Source: Falsiroseomonas sp051433195 (lineage in GTDB: Bacteria; Pseudomonadota; Alphaproteobacteria; Acetobacterales; Acetobacteraceae). From it: a DNA stretch of 64,000 nt. The notes below the pieces were generated by a model. It searched no databases. It was not told where the DNA came from and worked only from the letters and a program-made list of their open reading frames with translations. Positions within the stretch are counted from its first letter, which is position 1, and each line of letters starts with the position of its first letter. Made by a program: the position numbers and the translations under genes. Below, piece after piece: positions 52,206 through 62,226 of the stretch. Location: positions 434,001 to 498,000 of the forward strand of contig NZ_JBHMFT010000001.1 in assembly GCF_051433195.1 (NCBI RefSeq). The letters are read 5' to 3'.

Positions 52206-53882
52206 ATGACGCAAGCGGATTACGGCGCCGGGGCCAATCCGGACCTGCTGTCCCGCATCCCCCTGGATGCGCGGCTGGTCCTCGATGTCGGCTGCGGCGC
52301 CGGCGGGCTGGGCGGGGCGTTCCGGCGCCGCAATCCGGCGACGCGCCTGCTGGGGATCGAGCCCGATCCGGCGCTCGCCGACCGCGCCGCCGCGCATTAC
52401 GACGAGATTTACCGCCTGGACATCGAGGCGACGCCGCCGCCGGTCGCACCCGGCAGCCTGGATGCAATGCTGTTCGGCGACGTGCTGGAACACCTGCGCG
52501 ATCCCTGGGCCGTGCTGGCGCGCGATGCGCCGCTGCTGGCCGAGGACGGCGTGCTGCTGGCCTGCGTGCCGAACCTGGAGCACTGGTCCTTCACCGCGCG
52601 GCTGCTGACCGGCCAGTGGCGCTACGAGCCGACCGGACTGTTCGACCGCACCCACCTGCGCTGGTTCACCCGCGACGGCATGCGGCAGGCGCTGGAGGGC
52701 GCCGGGCTGATCCCGCTCGACTGCACGCCGCGAATCTTCGGCCCCGACAAGGCCGAGGCGTTCGCCCGCCGCATGGAGCCGGCGCTGGCCGCGATGGGCG
52801 TGACGCGGGAGGATTGGCTGCGCCGCTCCGCGCCGCTGCAATATGTCTGGCGCGCCACGCGGCGCCCGCCGCGGACGCTGCTGCTGGCGGCGCGCACGCT
52901 GCGGCCGGTCGGCGGCGTCAACGATGTGCGCGTGCTGCAACCCCTTGCGGCGCTGGCGACCCGGCCTGGCGTGGCGGCCCTTGCCGGCCCGAACGTGCAA
53001 CTGCCGCAGGCCGTGGTTCCGCGCGTGCTGATCCTGCAACGCCGCCTCCTCGACAGCCCGGAGAGCCTCGCCTGGCTGCGCGCGCTGCGCGCCACCGGCG
53101 CGGTGCTGGTGCAGGAATTCGACGACGACCCCGCGCGCTGGCCCTCCATCGCCGGCAATGGCGACCTGGCCTTCCGTGGGGTCCACGCCGTGCAGACCTC
53201 CACCGCGCCGCTGCGCGACCTGCTGGCGCCGTTCAACGACGAGATCGCCATCTTCCCCAACGCCCTGGCCGCGCTGCCCCAGCCCGTGAACTTCGCCGAT
53301 CCGGGCCGCCTGACGCTGTTCTTCGGCGCGCTGAACCGGGAGGCCGACATGGCGCCCTTCCTGCCGGTGCTGAACCAGGTGCTGGCCGAGGCCGGCGGGC
53401 GCCTGGCGGTGGAGGTGGTGCATGACCGCCGCAGCCATGATGCGCTGGAGACGCCGCACAAGCGCTTCACCCCGACCGCCGACTATGCCGGCTACCGCGC
53501 CGTGATGGTGCGCTGCGAACTCGCCTTCCTGCCGCTGGCCGAGACGCGCTTCAACCGGATGAAGTCGGACCTGAAGGCGGTGGAGGCCGCCGGGCATCGC
53601 CTGTGCTGCCTGGCCAGCCCCGTGGTCTATGCCGGCAGCCTGCGGCACGGCGAGACCGGCCTGATCGTGCCGGACCCGCAGGCGCTCGGTGCCGAACTGC
53701 GCGGCCTGCTGGCCGAGCCGGCGCGGGCGCTGGTGATGGCGGAGGCCGCGCGCGGCTGGGTCCGTGCGGAGCGCCTGCTGGCGCGCCAGGTGGCGCCGCG
53801 GCTGGACTGGTACCGAAGCCTCTGGGCGCGACGCGCGTCGCTGGACGCGGCGCTGCTGAAGCGGGTCCCGGCGCTTGCCTAA
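52206..53882 (+). CDS. Methyltransferase-glycosyltransferase fusion protein
   Basis: A 558-residue protein. Residues about 20-190 are a class I SAM methyltransferase (LVLDVGCGAGGLGGAFRR at 25-42, GSLDAMLFGDVLEHLRDPWAVL, and FDRTHLRWFTRDGMRQALEGAG). The remainder resembles a GT-B-type glycosyltransferase C-terminal region (PRVLILQRRLLDSPESLAWL, EFDDDPARWP, and a late HGETGLIVPDPQALG). Such fusions occur in surface polysaccharide or O-antigen loci. The stop overlaps the convergent methyltransferase gene by four bases. Confidence 0.8.
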   Translation: MTQADYGAGANPDLLSRIPLDARLVLDVGCGAGGLGGAFRRRNPATRLLGIEPDPALADRAAAHYDEIYRLDIEATPPPVAPGSLDAMLFGDVLEHLRDPWAVLARDAPLLAEDGVLLACVPNLEHWSFTARLLTGQWRYEPTGLFDRTHLRWFTRDGMRQALEGAGLIPLDCTPRIFGPDKAEAFARRMEPALAAMGVTREDWLRRSAPLQYVWRATRRPPRTLLLAARTLRPVGGVNDVRVLQPLAALATRPGVAALAGPNVQLPQAVVPRVLILQRRLLDSPESLAWLRALRATGAVLVQEFDDDPARWPSIAGNGDLAFRGVHAVQTSTAPLRDLLAPFNDEIAIFPNALAALPQPVNFADPGRLTLFFGALNREADMAPFLPVLNQVLAEAGGRLAVEVVHDRRSHDALETPHKRFTPTADYAGYRAVMVRCELAFLPLAETRFNRMKSDLKAVEAAGHRLCCLASPVVYAGSLRHGETGLIVPDPQALGAELRGLLAEPARALVMAEAARGWVRAERLLARQVAPRLDWYRSLWARRASLDAALLKRVPALA

Positions 53883-55186
53883 TCCCGCAGGGCGGTGAGG
53901 ATGGTGAAGTCGCTGCCGATGGTGCCGTTCGCCATCATCTCGTCCTCGAGGTCGAAGAACCGACGCAGATGGGCGACATCCTCCGCATTGTTCACGTCGA
54001 AGTTCTGCGCGATCTCGGCCAGGCCCATATGCAGCAGGGTGCCGCCATACGGGCGCTCCTCGATGATGGTGAAATGCCGGCCGAGAACCTCCCGGATGTC
54101 GGCGGAGCGGACCGCTTCGGTCGGGTCCATGGCCAGCATGTGTTCGATGCTGGGTCGCACGACCGGATATTTCCGGCCGGCGGGTGTCTGCCTCAAATGA
54201 TCGGGCAGGGAGTCCAGGTAGCCGTTGATCAACCGTAGCTGGTCGTCGGTCCACTGGAACCGGTTCGGGCCGACATATTCGTTCAGGTGGAACAGGCCGC
54301 CCGGGCGCAGGGCGCGCCGCACGGTGGCGAACAGCTCGTCCAGCCGCTCGACATGGTGGACCGAGCTGTGGGCGAACACCACGTCATGGCTCGCCTCCCC
54401 GAGATCCCGGGTCTCCAGGTCGGCGACGTGGTAGCGGATCCAGCCGCAGCCGGCTTCCTCGGCCAGCCGCCGCGCCTCCCGGATCGCGCCGTCCGCCAGG
54501 TCGTAGGCATCCATCGCCGCGATCATGCCGCGGCTGGCGAGATCACGCTCCAGGCTTCCGAAGCCGCAGCCGAGCGACAGGGCGCGCTTGATCGGGATCG
54601 TCTCCCCGCGCTCCCGGAGCAGTTCCGCGAGGCGTGCATAGCCATCTACCGTGGGCCTGCCGGAGACGAGGATGTTGATCCTTTCGCGCACCATCGGATG
54701 CGCCATCCAGTACCAGCCCGCGGCCTCGGCCTTCGCCTCGGGCGAGACCGACCAGACCTCGTTGACCTTGTCGTGGCGGGTGTCGGCAGCGGGCGCGATG
54801 GCGCGGCTGCGCGTCCCGCGAACCGAAGCCAGCAGGCGCCGCAGGGGGCCGGTGACCCGCCAGCTCGTGCTGTTCCGGACCGCCTGCAGCTGCGCTGCCG
54901 TCGCCTCGAGCTTCTCGCGGTACTCCGCAACCGTCGCGGCGGCCTGCGCAAGCTGCCTGGCGTAATCCTCGTTGCGCATTGCAAGCTGCTGGACCTGGCG
55001 CTGGAGAGCCTGGATGTCCTGCGCCGCACCGGAAGCGCCGTGCAGCGCAGACCCATCCGTAGCGGAGCCAGGGTTCCGCACAACCGAATCCCGCTCGGGC
55101 ATTGGCCAGAAGTCCTTCAGCGCTGGATCAATTGGGCAGGTGCCAAATCCGTGCCGGATCGGATTAGACCAGTTCAGCCCCTGCAC
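53879..55186 (-). CDS. SAM-dependent methyltransferase with N-terminal coiled coil
   Basis: A 435-residue protein. Residues about 55-105 form a predicted coiled coil, followed by RNSTSWRVTGPLRRL, a linker motif I know from surface-glycan glycosyltransferases. The methyltransferase domain starts near 200 (RALSLGCGFGSLERDLASRG) with VFAHSSVHHVERLDELFATVRRALRPGG. The start could also be the ATG at 55102. Together with the fusion protein it suggests modification of a cell-surface glycan. Confidence 0.82.
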   Translation of the reverse strand: MQGLNWSNPIRHGFGTCPIDPALKDFWPMPERDSVVRNPGSATDGSALHGASGAAQDIQALQRQVQQLAMRNEDYARQLAQAAATVAEYREKLEATAAQLQAVRNSTSWRVTGPLRRLLASVRGTRSRAIAPAADTRHDKVNEVWSVSPEAKAEAAGWYWMAHPMVRERINILVSGRPTVDGYARLAELLRERGETIPIKRALSLGCGFGSLERDLASRGMIAAMDAYDLADGAIREARRLAEEAGCGWIRYHVADLETRDLGEASHDVVFAHSSVHHVERLDELFATVRRALRPGGLFHLNEYVGPNRFQWTDDQLRLINGYLDSLPDHLRQTPAGRKYPVVRPSIEHMLAMDPTEAVRSADIREVLGRHFTIIEERPYGGTLLHMGLAEIAQNFDVNNAEDVAHLRRFFDLEDEMMANGTIGSDFTILTALRD

Positions 55187-55226
55187 GCCACTGCCGGGTC
55201 ATTTCCGGACCGTGTTTTGCGCTTTA

Positions 55227-58200
55227 CTAGCGACCCCACTGGAATTCATAGGACAGGCCCAGCCGCTCGCCCGCCTCGCGATCCCCGGTCTCGGCTTCCA
55301 GCTTCAGGCGCGGCGTGAGGTCCACCCGGACGCCGACGCGGGATGAGCCGGATTCGGTGCCCTGCCGCACGCCGACATAGACGCCATCGGCGACGTAGCT
55401 GCCCGCCTCCAGGCTCGGCCCCGCCCGTTCCCGGGCTGCCGTGCCGCGCCCCGCGGATTCGCCGCCGCCGCCGACCGCAAGTCGGTCCAGACCCAGCCCC
55501 TGCCGCACCCGGTCCAGCACGCCCGTCGCGCCACCGCCGACCAGGCCCGTGGCGCCGGCGATGGCCTGGGCGATCTGGGCGATCTCGAAGGGCGAAAGCT
55601 CGCTCACCGGCCGGTCGAACAGCAGCCGCGCCAGCACCTCGTCCTGCGGCAGCTCGGGCGTGGAGGAGAAGGTGATGACCGGCTGGCTCGGCGGGCCGCT
55701 GACATTCGCGCGCACGGTGGTGCCGCCGGTCTGGCTGGTCGCTTCGAAATCCAGGTCGGGGATCAGGCCACCGGTGAAGTCCAGCCGGCCGCGGCTGAAG
55801 GTCAGCCGGCGGGCCAGGATCTGGAACTCGCCGCGGATCAGGGCGAGACCGCCGGTGATATCCGGCGCGTTCAGCGTGCCGCCGATCTGCAGGTTGCCGC
55901 CCAGTTCCGCATCCAGCCCGCGGCCACGCACGAAGACGCCGCGCGGCGCTTCCAGCCGCAGGTCGAGGGCGATGGGGGCCGAGGGGCTGGCGGTGGCGGG
56001 CTGCGCCGCCGGACGTGGCGCGGCGGCACGGCGCGGCGCCGGCCTGCCGGGTGCGCGACCGACTTCCGTCACCTGGCCCAGGCTGCGGACCGAAGTCGGC
56101 AGCTGTTCCGGCACGCGGATATCGGCCCGACGCAGCCGCACCACGCCGCCGAGGCGGGCGCCGGTGCCGATGGCGCCGGTCAGCGCCAGCTCGGCATCGA
56201 CCGTCGCCCGCACCAGGTCGGAGGACACCGGCTGCGCGCCATCCGCCCGCAGCGCCAGGTCCACCGGGATGCCGGCCGTCAGCGGGTCCACCGTGCCGGT
56301 CAGCGCGATGCGCCCCTGGCCGCCGGTCTGCCCGGTCAGGTTCACCCGCAGCCGAGGTCCTTCCGCCGAGAGCGTCCCCGCAAGTTGCGACAGCGCCACG
56401 CCGAGCACGGCATTGCGATAGGATCCATTTGCAAGCCGTGCCTGCCCGCCCAGCACCGGCGTCGCCACCGTACCGGTGGCCCGCAACGCGACGTCCAGGC
56501 GCCCCGTCACGCGGTCCGCGCCCGCCGCCAGCAGCGGCGCGGTCAGCGCGCCAAGGTCCGCCTGGCCATCCAGGGCGCCCTCCAGCGGACCATCCGGCCC
56601 GCGCGGCAGGTTCGCGGTGGCAGTCAGGCGGGTGGCGGCGCCGGCATTGGCGGTGGCGCGTCCGGTGATGGCGCCATCGCCGGCGCGGCGCCCCTCCGCC
56701 TGGATGTCCAGCGCCGGCAGCCCGCGCGCCCAGGCGGCGGAGGAGCGCAGTTGCGTGGCGCTCAGCGTCGCCGCGATTTCGGGCGCGGTGCCCGGGCCGG
56801 TGATGCGCGCCTCCGCCGTCACCCGGCCGGTCGGCGCCACATCCGGCAGCAGCGGCGCCAGCCCGGCGAGGTCGGGCAGCGAGAGATTGGCGCGCAAATC
56901 GGCCCGCGCGCTGGACCAGCTTCCGGCGACGGTCAGGTTGCCGCCGCGGCCGCTGGTCAAGGCCAGTTGTTCCACCTGCACCGCGCCATCGGCCCGAAAC
57001 ACCACGCGGGCCGGCGCCGTCAGGCGGATGCTCTCGCCCTGGCCACTGGCGCGCAGCGTGGCGAGGTCGAGCCGCCGGGCGCCCTCGGGCTGGTCGGCCA
57101 GGCTGCCGCGCGCCTCGATCTCGTTGCCCGCCACCAGGCCGGTGAGGGCAAAGTTCAGCGCCGCCAGGCTGCCCTCGACCGTGGCCGCGATGTTGCGCAG
57201 CTCGGTGCCGGAGGCGACCAGCCGCGGCGTGGTGAGCCTGATATCGGCGCGCTGCTGACCCTCCCGCCCTTCCAGCGTCGCCTCCAGCCGCAGCGAACCG
57301 GCGAGCGGCGTGCCGGCGATGGCCGAAAGCGGCGCCAGGTTCGGCACCGCCAGGCGCGCGGCGCCATCGAAGAGGGTGGTCGCGGGGTCGAGCACGCCCT
57401 CCGCCTGCAATTCGGCCGGGCCGAGGCGGGCGGTCGCGGCTTCCAGCCTGATCAGCCCATCCGGCTGCGGACCGCCGCGCACGTCGAGCGCCAAGGGCAG
57501 CCCCTGGAAGCGCCCCTCGGCCTGGGCATTCACGGCCGGCGCGCTGGCCGGATTGGCGATGCGGGCGGTCAGCGACAGCGCCTCCAGCACCTGGCCTGCC
57601 ATTTCCAGCCGTTCGGATCGCGCATCCAGCGTCAGCGTCGGGTCGGCGACCGGGCCGCTGGCGGTGCCGGTCAGGCGCAGCGCGCCGGAAAGCCCCGGCG
57701 CGGCGCCTTCGACGGAGGCGAGATCGACGGCGAAGCGCAGGTCGAGCGTATCGGCGACACGGCCTTCCGCCTGCGCCTGGATCGCCGCGCCGGTCAGCGC
57801 GACCTGCTCGATCCGGTCGGGCGCGGTGGCGCGGAGCGTCAGGCGCGGCGTGGCGCCGAGTACCGCCATCAGCGGATGCTGGTCGGACCGGAAGCCGCGC
57901 GCGGCGAGCGTCGCTTCGATGCGCGGCGCCGTCAGCGGGCCATCCACCGCAGCGCGCAGGTCGAGCCCGTCCCACCCGACGACGCCCGGCGGCAGCAGCG
58001 CCGCGAAGGTCTCCGAGCCGGCCAGCGCCGCCTCGGCGCGCAGGGAGGCGGTGGCGAAGTCGGCGGCGATGCGCCCGCTGGCGTCGACCTGCCCGGCGAG
58101 GCCGGAGATGCGCAGGGCGCGCAGATCGAAGAAGCCATCCGGCATCCGCTGCGCGTCGAGCGCCAGCTCCAGCGGCCCGGCCAGCGGCGCCAGCGGGCCC

Positions 58201-59093
58201 TCCATCAGGCCGGAGGCATCCGCGGTGCCGCGCAGATCGGCGCCCAGGCGTTCCATATCCGGCGCCCGCACCGTGCCGGCGACATCCAGCGCGAGGCCTT
58301 CGCCCGCCGCGGCGCGCAGAGTCAGCGCCGCCGAATCGGGCGGGCCGTCCAGCGTCAGGTCCAGCGACAGCGGCCGGTCCGGCAGCCCCAGCAGCCGTGG
58401 CAGCGGGCCGCCGGCGGCATCACGAAGCTGGATCTCGGCCGATAGCCGGCCGGTTTCGGGCCGCAGCGCCGCCTGCAGGGCCACCGCCGTGGCGCCCTCC
58501 GGGGCGCGCAGGTCGAGCGAGGTGGTCAGGCCGGCGGCGTCCAGCAGCGCCATGCCTTCCGCCCGCAAAATCGCGGCCTCGCCCAGCACCGGCTGGCCGA
58601 GCTCGATCCGCGCCACCTCCAACCGGTCCAGCCGCAGCGCCACCGGCAGGTTGGGCAGTTCGGGCAGCAGCGGCCCGCCGGGTTCCGGCGGCGGCTGGTC
58701 GGGGGAGCCGGGCGGCAGGCGGTGCAGCGCCAGGCGTTCGGCGGACAGCAGGTTGATGTGCGCCTCCCGCCGCAGCAGCGCGCGCGGGTCCCACTCCAGC
58801 CGGGCGTTGTCGATTTCCAGCCAGATGCCCTGGTCATCCGCCAGCGCGATGCGCCCGATCGCCAGGCGACCAGGCAGCGGGCCGGTGAGGCCTTCCAGCG
58901 TCAGGCCCGGGACGAAGGATTCCGCCAGACCGGCCAGCCTGGCCCGCCCGCCCTCCGTATTGGCATAGAGCAGCGCCCCGCCGACCAGCAGCGGCGGCAG
59001 CAGCAGCAGCACGAGCACCAGGCCAAGCAGGACCTTCGGCCAGCGCCGCCGCCGCGGGGCGCGCGGCTCAGAAGGCTTGGCCAAGTCCGACAT
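55227..59093 (-). CDS. tamB: Translocation and assembly module subunit TamB
   Basis: A 1288-residue inner-membrane-anchored, periplasm-spanning beta-rich protein. An N-terminal anchor (KVLLGLVLVLLLLPPLLVGGALLYAN) is followed by AsmA-like repeats and a C-terminal DUF490 domain (GELTFSRGRLDFTGGLIPDLDFEA-like segments, PELPQDEVLARLLFDRPVSELSPFE). It ends in a beta-strand with a terminal aromatic-basic pattern. It works with TamA in inserting outer-membrane proteins and in lipid transport. The start overlaps the tamA end by 26 bases. Confidence 0.93.
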   Translation of the reverse strand: MSDLAKPSEPRAPRRRRWPKVLLGLVLVLLLLPPLLVGGALLYANTEGGRARLAGLAESFVPGLTLEGLTGPLPGRLAIGRIALADDQGIWLEIDNARLEWDPRALLRREAHINLLSAERLALHRLPPGSPDQPPPEPGGPLLPELPNLPVALRLDRLEVARIELGQPVLGEAAILRAEGMALLDAAGLTTSLDLRAPEGATAVALQAALRPETGRLSAEIQLRDAAGGPLPRLLGLPDRPLSLDLTLDGPPDSAALTLRAAAGEGLALDVAGTVRAPDMERLGADLRGTADASGLMEGPLAPLAGPLELALDAQRMPDGFFDLRALRISGLAGQVDASGRIAADFATASLRAEAALAGSETFAALLPPGVVGWDGLDLRAAVDGPLTAPRIEATLAARGFRSDQHPLMAVLGATPRLTLRATAPDRIEQVALTGAAIQAQAEGRVADTLDLRFAVDLASVEGAAPGLSGALRLTGTASGPVADPTLTLDARSERLEMAGQVLEALSLTARIANPASAPAVNAQAEGRFQGLPLALDVRGGPQPDGLIRLEAATARLGPAELQAEGVLDPATTLFDGAARLAVPNLAPLSAIAGTPLAGSLRLEATLEGREGQQRADIRLTTPRLVASGTELRNIAATVEGSLAALNFALTGLVAGNEIEARGSLADQPEGARRLDLATLRASGQGESIRLTAPARVVFRADGAVQVEQLALTSGRGGNLTVAGSWSSARADLRANLSLPDLAGLAPLLPDVAPTGRVTAEARITGPGTAPEIAATLSATQLRSSAAWARGLPALDIQAEGRRAGDGAITGRATANAGAATRLTATANLPRGPDGPLEGALDGQADLGALTAPLLAAGADRVTGRLDVALRATGTVATPVLGGQARLANGSYRNAVLGVALSQLAGTLSAEGPRLRVNLTGQTGGQGRIALTGTVDPLTAGIPVDLALRADGAQPVSSDLVRATVDAELALTGAIGTGARLGGVVRLRRADIRVPEQLPTSVRSLGQVTEVGRAPGRPAPRRAAAPRPAAQPATASPSAPIALDLRLEAPRGVFVRGRGLDAELGGNLQIGGTLNAPDITGGLALIRGEFQILARRLTFSRGRLDFTGGLIPDLDFEATSQTGGTTVRANVSGPPSQPVITFSSTPELPQDEVLARLLFDRPVSELSPFEIAQIAQAIAGATGLVGGGATGVLDRVRQGLGLDRLAVGGGGESAGRGTAARERAGPSLEAGSYVADGVYVGVRQGTESGSSRVGVRVDLTPRLKLEAETGDREAGERLGLSYEFQWGR

Positions 59094-60921
59094 ACAATCC
59101 GTATCCGTCGTCACCGTCCTGCCGCTGCAGCGGCAAGGCGACATCAAGTCGCAGCGGCCCGATGGCCGTCGCGTAGCGCACGCCGAGCCCGGCGCCGTAG
59201 CGCACCTCGTCCAGGCTCGGCGTCTCGGTCTGCCCGACCGACCCGGCATCGAGGAAGGCGACCATGCCGATATTGCCGGTGACGCGCTGGCGCAACTCGA
59301 TCGAGCCCTCCACCAGGCTCGACCCGCCATCCGGCCTTCCCTGCGCATCGCGCGGCCCGATCGACTGGTAGGCATAGCCGCGCACGGACCCGCCGCCGCC
59401 GGCGTAGAAGCGCTTGTCCAGCGGCACGCCGCGATCCGCGCCCACCAGGCTGCCGACGGAGCCGCGCAGCGCCAGCACGGTGCCGCCGCCGCCGGTCAGG
59501 TCGAAGTAGCTGCGCAGCGTGCCCACGGTGCGGACGAAGCCGCCGCCCTCCGCGATGTCGGCATAGGGCACCACGATCAGGCTGGCGCGGTAGCCGCTGC
59601 GCGGATCGAGCGAGGCGTTGGTGGTGTCGAAGCGCGCGCCCATGACGAAGCCGGCCAGGGTGAAGGGATCGAAATTGCCGTCGCGGCCGATCTGGCCGGT
59701 CTCGAAGGTCGGCCCCGCCTGCAAGACCCAGCGCTCGCCGAAGGGGCGTTCCAGCAGGGCGGAGGTGGTGACGGCGTCGCGGTCATAGGCATCCAGCCTT
59801 TCGCGCACCGTCGCCACGTCCAGCACCAGCGTGGTCCGGCCATCGATCAGGCCAGGGCGGCGCAGATTGGCGCCGAGCCGCAGGTTGGCCTCGTCCGTAT
59901 CCGCGCCGAGCCGGGAGGCGACCAGTTCCAGCCGCAGCAGCTCCGCATGGCCGAACAGGTTGCGCCGTTCGTAGTACAGGCTGGTGGAGGGGCCGTAGTT
60001 GGTCTCATACGCCACGGTGGCGCCGAGTGCATTGCGCGGCCGGTCGGAGACGGTGAAGGTCACCGGCAATTGGCCGGCCTCGTCCAGCCGGTCTCCGGCG
60101 CGGGCGCGGACGCTGTCGAAGACGCTCAGGCGCAGCAACTCCCGCCGGGTGCGCTCCAGCGCCTCCGGCGCATAGGGCTCGCCCGCCAGGCGGTTGGTGA
60201 TGCGCGCCAGCAGGCGCTGGCTGACGGCGGTATCGCCGGCGATCTCGGGTTGGGCGAAGCGGGCGGCGGGGCCGGGGGCGAGGGTCCAGGTGACGTCCAT
60301 CGCCTGGTCCTCGTGGTTCACCAGCACCTCCCGGTCCACCACGCTGGCCAGCGGGAAGCCGGCGATGCGCAGCCGGCCCAGCAGCGCCGTCTCGGCATCC
60401 AGCACGGGACCGGCGCGGGCCGGGTCGCCCGCCGCGATGCCGGGCGGGTCGCCCAGCGCCCGCACCGCCTCCGCACCCTCCGCCGTGTTGGGGCGCAGGG
60501 TGATGCGGCGGTAGCTGTAGCGCGGGCCGGGGGTGACCCGGACCTCGACCGGAACCTCCGTGCCAGGGGGCACGGTGGTGGCCAGGCGCTGCGCCAGACC
60601 CGGCGTGTCGGCGGGTTCGCCGGCGATGCGGACGGCGATCTGCCCGGCCCAGTAGCCCTCGGCGCGCAGCACCTCATCCAGAAGCGGCGCCTCGCCGAGT
60701 GCGCGGGAGACCAGGCCGAAGGCATCCACCGGCGCCTCGCCGGCCAGGCGCCGCAGGCGGGAGGCTTCCGCGAGCGGGCCGTCCAGCGCCTCCACCTCCG
60801 TCGGCAGGATGGTGGTGGCGTAGGGCAGGGTGCCCGGCGCCCGGTCGGCCTGCTGCGCCCAGGATGGGGGCGCAAGCACCAGGGCCAGCAGCAGGAGGAA
60901 AAGTCGCAGTGTCTGTTTCAC
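59068..60921 (-). CDS. tamA: Translocation and assembly module subunit TamA (Omp85 family)
   Basis: A 617-residue outer-membrane protein. A signal peptide (LRLFLLLLALVLAPPSWAQ) follows a GTG start at 60921. POTRA-like domains occupy about residues 40-300, then a 16-strand Omp85 barrel with GGGGSVRGYAYQSIGPRDAQG (the VRGY motif) and a terminal Phe (YGLYVGLGQAF). It forms a module with TamB downstream. Confidence 0.93.
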   Translation of the reverse strand: MKQTLRLFLLLLALVLAPPSWAQQADRAPGTLPYATTILPTEVEALDGPLAEASRLRRLAGEAPVDAFGLVSRALGEAPLLDEVLRAEGYWAGQIAVRIAGEPADTPGLAQRLATTVPPGTEVPVEVRVTPGPRYSYRRITLRPNTAEGAEAVRALGDPPGIAAGDPARAGPVLDAETALLGRLRIAGFPLASVVDREVLVNHEDQAMDVTWTLAPGPAARFAQPEIAGDTAVSQRLLARITNRLAGEPYAPEALERTRRELLRLSVFDSVRARAGDRLDEAGQLPVTFTVSDRPRNALGATVAYETNYGPSTSLYYERRNLFGHAELLRLELVASRLGADTDEANLRLGANLRRPGLIDGRTTLVLDVATVRERLDAYDRDAVTTSALLERPFGERWVLQAGPTFETGQIGRDGNFDPFTLAGFVMGARFDTTNASLDPRSGYRASLIVVPYADIAEGGGFVRTVGTLRSYFDLTGGGGTVLALRGSVGSLVGADRGVPLDKRFYAGGGGSVRGYAYQSIGPRDAQGRPDGGSSLVEGSIELRQRVTGNIGMVAFLDAGSVGQTETPSLDEVRYGAGLGVRYATAIGPLRLDVALPLQRQDGDDGYGLYVGLGQAF

Positions 60922-61019
60922 CTGACGGTAAAGTCCTGGGTGCGGGAGAAAGTTGCATCTTCGTGTGCGATCTTCCGGCGGGCATGGAGCCATCCGGCCG
61001 GATGCGCTAGTCTCCTGCC

Positions 61020-62168
61020 ATGGACACAGTCTTTGCCGAAACGCTGACGCGTTGGCGCCGCCACCTGCACGCCCATCCTGGCCTGACCCTGCATGAGGGC
61101 GCCACCGCCGCCTTCGTGGTGGAAAGACTGCGGGAGATGGGCGTCACCGAGATCGCCGAGGGTGTCGGCGGCCATGGCGTGGTGGCGACCCTGCGGCGCG
61201 GCGGCGGCAACCGCAGCGTCGGCCTGCGTGGCGACATGGACGCGCTGCCGATCCAGGAGGTGAACGCCGACCTGCCCCATGCCAGCACGGTTCCCGGCGT
61301 GATGCACGCCTGCGGCCATGACGGCCACACCACCGCGCTGCTCGGCGCCGCGCGGCTGCTGCTGGACGACAAGGGCTGGAACGGCACGGTGCATCTGGTG
61401 TTCCAGCCGGCGGAGGAGGGTGGCGGGGGCGCCCGCAGCATGATCGCGGAGGGGCTGTTCAGCCGCTTCCCGATGGACCGCATCTTTGGCTGGCATAATT
61501 GGCCCGGTCTGCCCGCCGGCACCGTCGCGGTTCATGACAAGGCCGTGATGGCGGCCGGCGCCCGCTTCGACATCACCTTCGAGGGCCACGCCGCCCATGC
61601 CGCCCTGCCGCATTTGTCGCAGGACCCGATGGTGGCCGCCGGGCATTGCATCGTGGCTTTGCAGAGCATCGTCGCCCGCAACCTGGACCCGCTGGCCGGC
61701 GGCGTGGTCAGCGTGACCATGGTGCAGGGCGGCGAGGCGCAGAACCAGATCCCCTCCCAGGTCGTGCTGAAGGGCACGGCCCGCTGGCTGGCCGATTCGG
61801 CCGGGGAGGCGATCCGGGAGGGCCTGCACCGCGTGGCGGAGGGTATCGCCGCGGCCTGTGGCGTGCGCGTGCTGGCGAACTGGCGCCAGGGCGTCGAGGT
61901 GACCGCGAACCACCCCGCCGAGCGCGACCTGGCCGCCGCCGCCGCGGATGCCGTCGCCCCGCTGCGCCACGACGTGCCGCCGGCGATGACAGGCGAGGAT
62001 TTCTCCTGGTTCCTGAAGGAAGTGCCGGGTGCCTTCGTCTGGATCGGCAATGGCCCCGCCGAGGGCGGGCGCGAGCTGCACAACCCGCATTACGACTTCA
62101 ACGACGCGGTGCTGCCGACCGCCAGTGGCTTCCTGGCGGAGGTCGCGAAGCGGGCGCTGGCCGGCTGA
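61020..62168 (+). CDS. M20-family amidohydrolase (hippurate/N-acyl amino acid hydrolase type)
   Basis: A 382-residue metal-dependent amidase. LRGDMDALPIQE near 70-80, MHACGHDGHT with Cys98 and His100 as ligands, FQPAEEGGGGARSMI with the catalytic Glu pair, and the dimerisation-domain HAAHAALP loop are typical. Family members cleave N-acyl amino acids, hippurate or IAA conjugates. It converges on the alpha/beta hydrolase gene with a shared terminator. Confidence 0.93.
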   Translation: MDTVFAETLTRWRRHLHAHPGLTLHEGATAAFVVERLREMGVTEIAEGVGGHGVVATLRRGGGNRSVGLRGDMDALPIQEVNADLPHASTVPGVMHACGHDGHTTALLGAARLLLDDKGWNGTVHLVFQPAEEGGGGARSMIAEGLFSRFPMDRIFGWHNWPGLPAGTVAVHDKAVMAAGARFDITFEGHAAHAALPHLSQDPMVAAGHCIVALQSIVARNLDPLAGGVVSVTMVQGGEAQNQIPSQVVLKGTARWLADSAGEAIREGLHRVAEGIAAACGVRVLANWRQGVEVTANHPAERDLAAAAADAVAPLRHDVPPAMTGEDFSWFLKEVPGAFVWIGNGPAEGGRELHNPHYDFNDAVLPTASGFLAEVAKRALAG

Positions 62169-62170
62169 AG

Positions 62171-62212
62171 CATTTTCAAGTCAGGCGGCAGCGCCTGACG
62201 ACTCGGAAAATG
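62171..62212. terminator. Bidirectional terminator between convergent genes
   Basis: Outer arms CATTTTC (62171-62177) and GAAAATG (62206-62212) enclose a perfect inner hairpin GTCAGGCG-GCAG-CGCCTGAC. A/T-rich arms give a U-tract on either strand, three bases after the M20 stop and 15 bases after the hydrolase stop on the other strand. Confidence 0.75.
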
Positions 62213-62226
62213 CGCCAAATCAACAG

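Noticed and set aside
59094..59375. A 94-codon N-terminal extension of TamB.
   Set aside because: It overlaps the TamA barrel in another frame and precedes the obvious membrane anchor; the ATG at 59093 fits the family.
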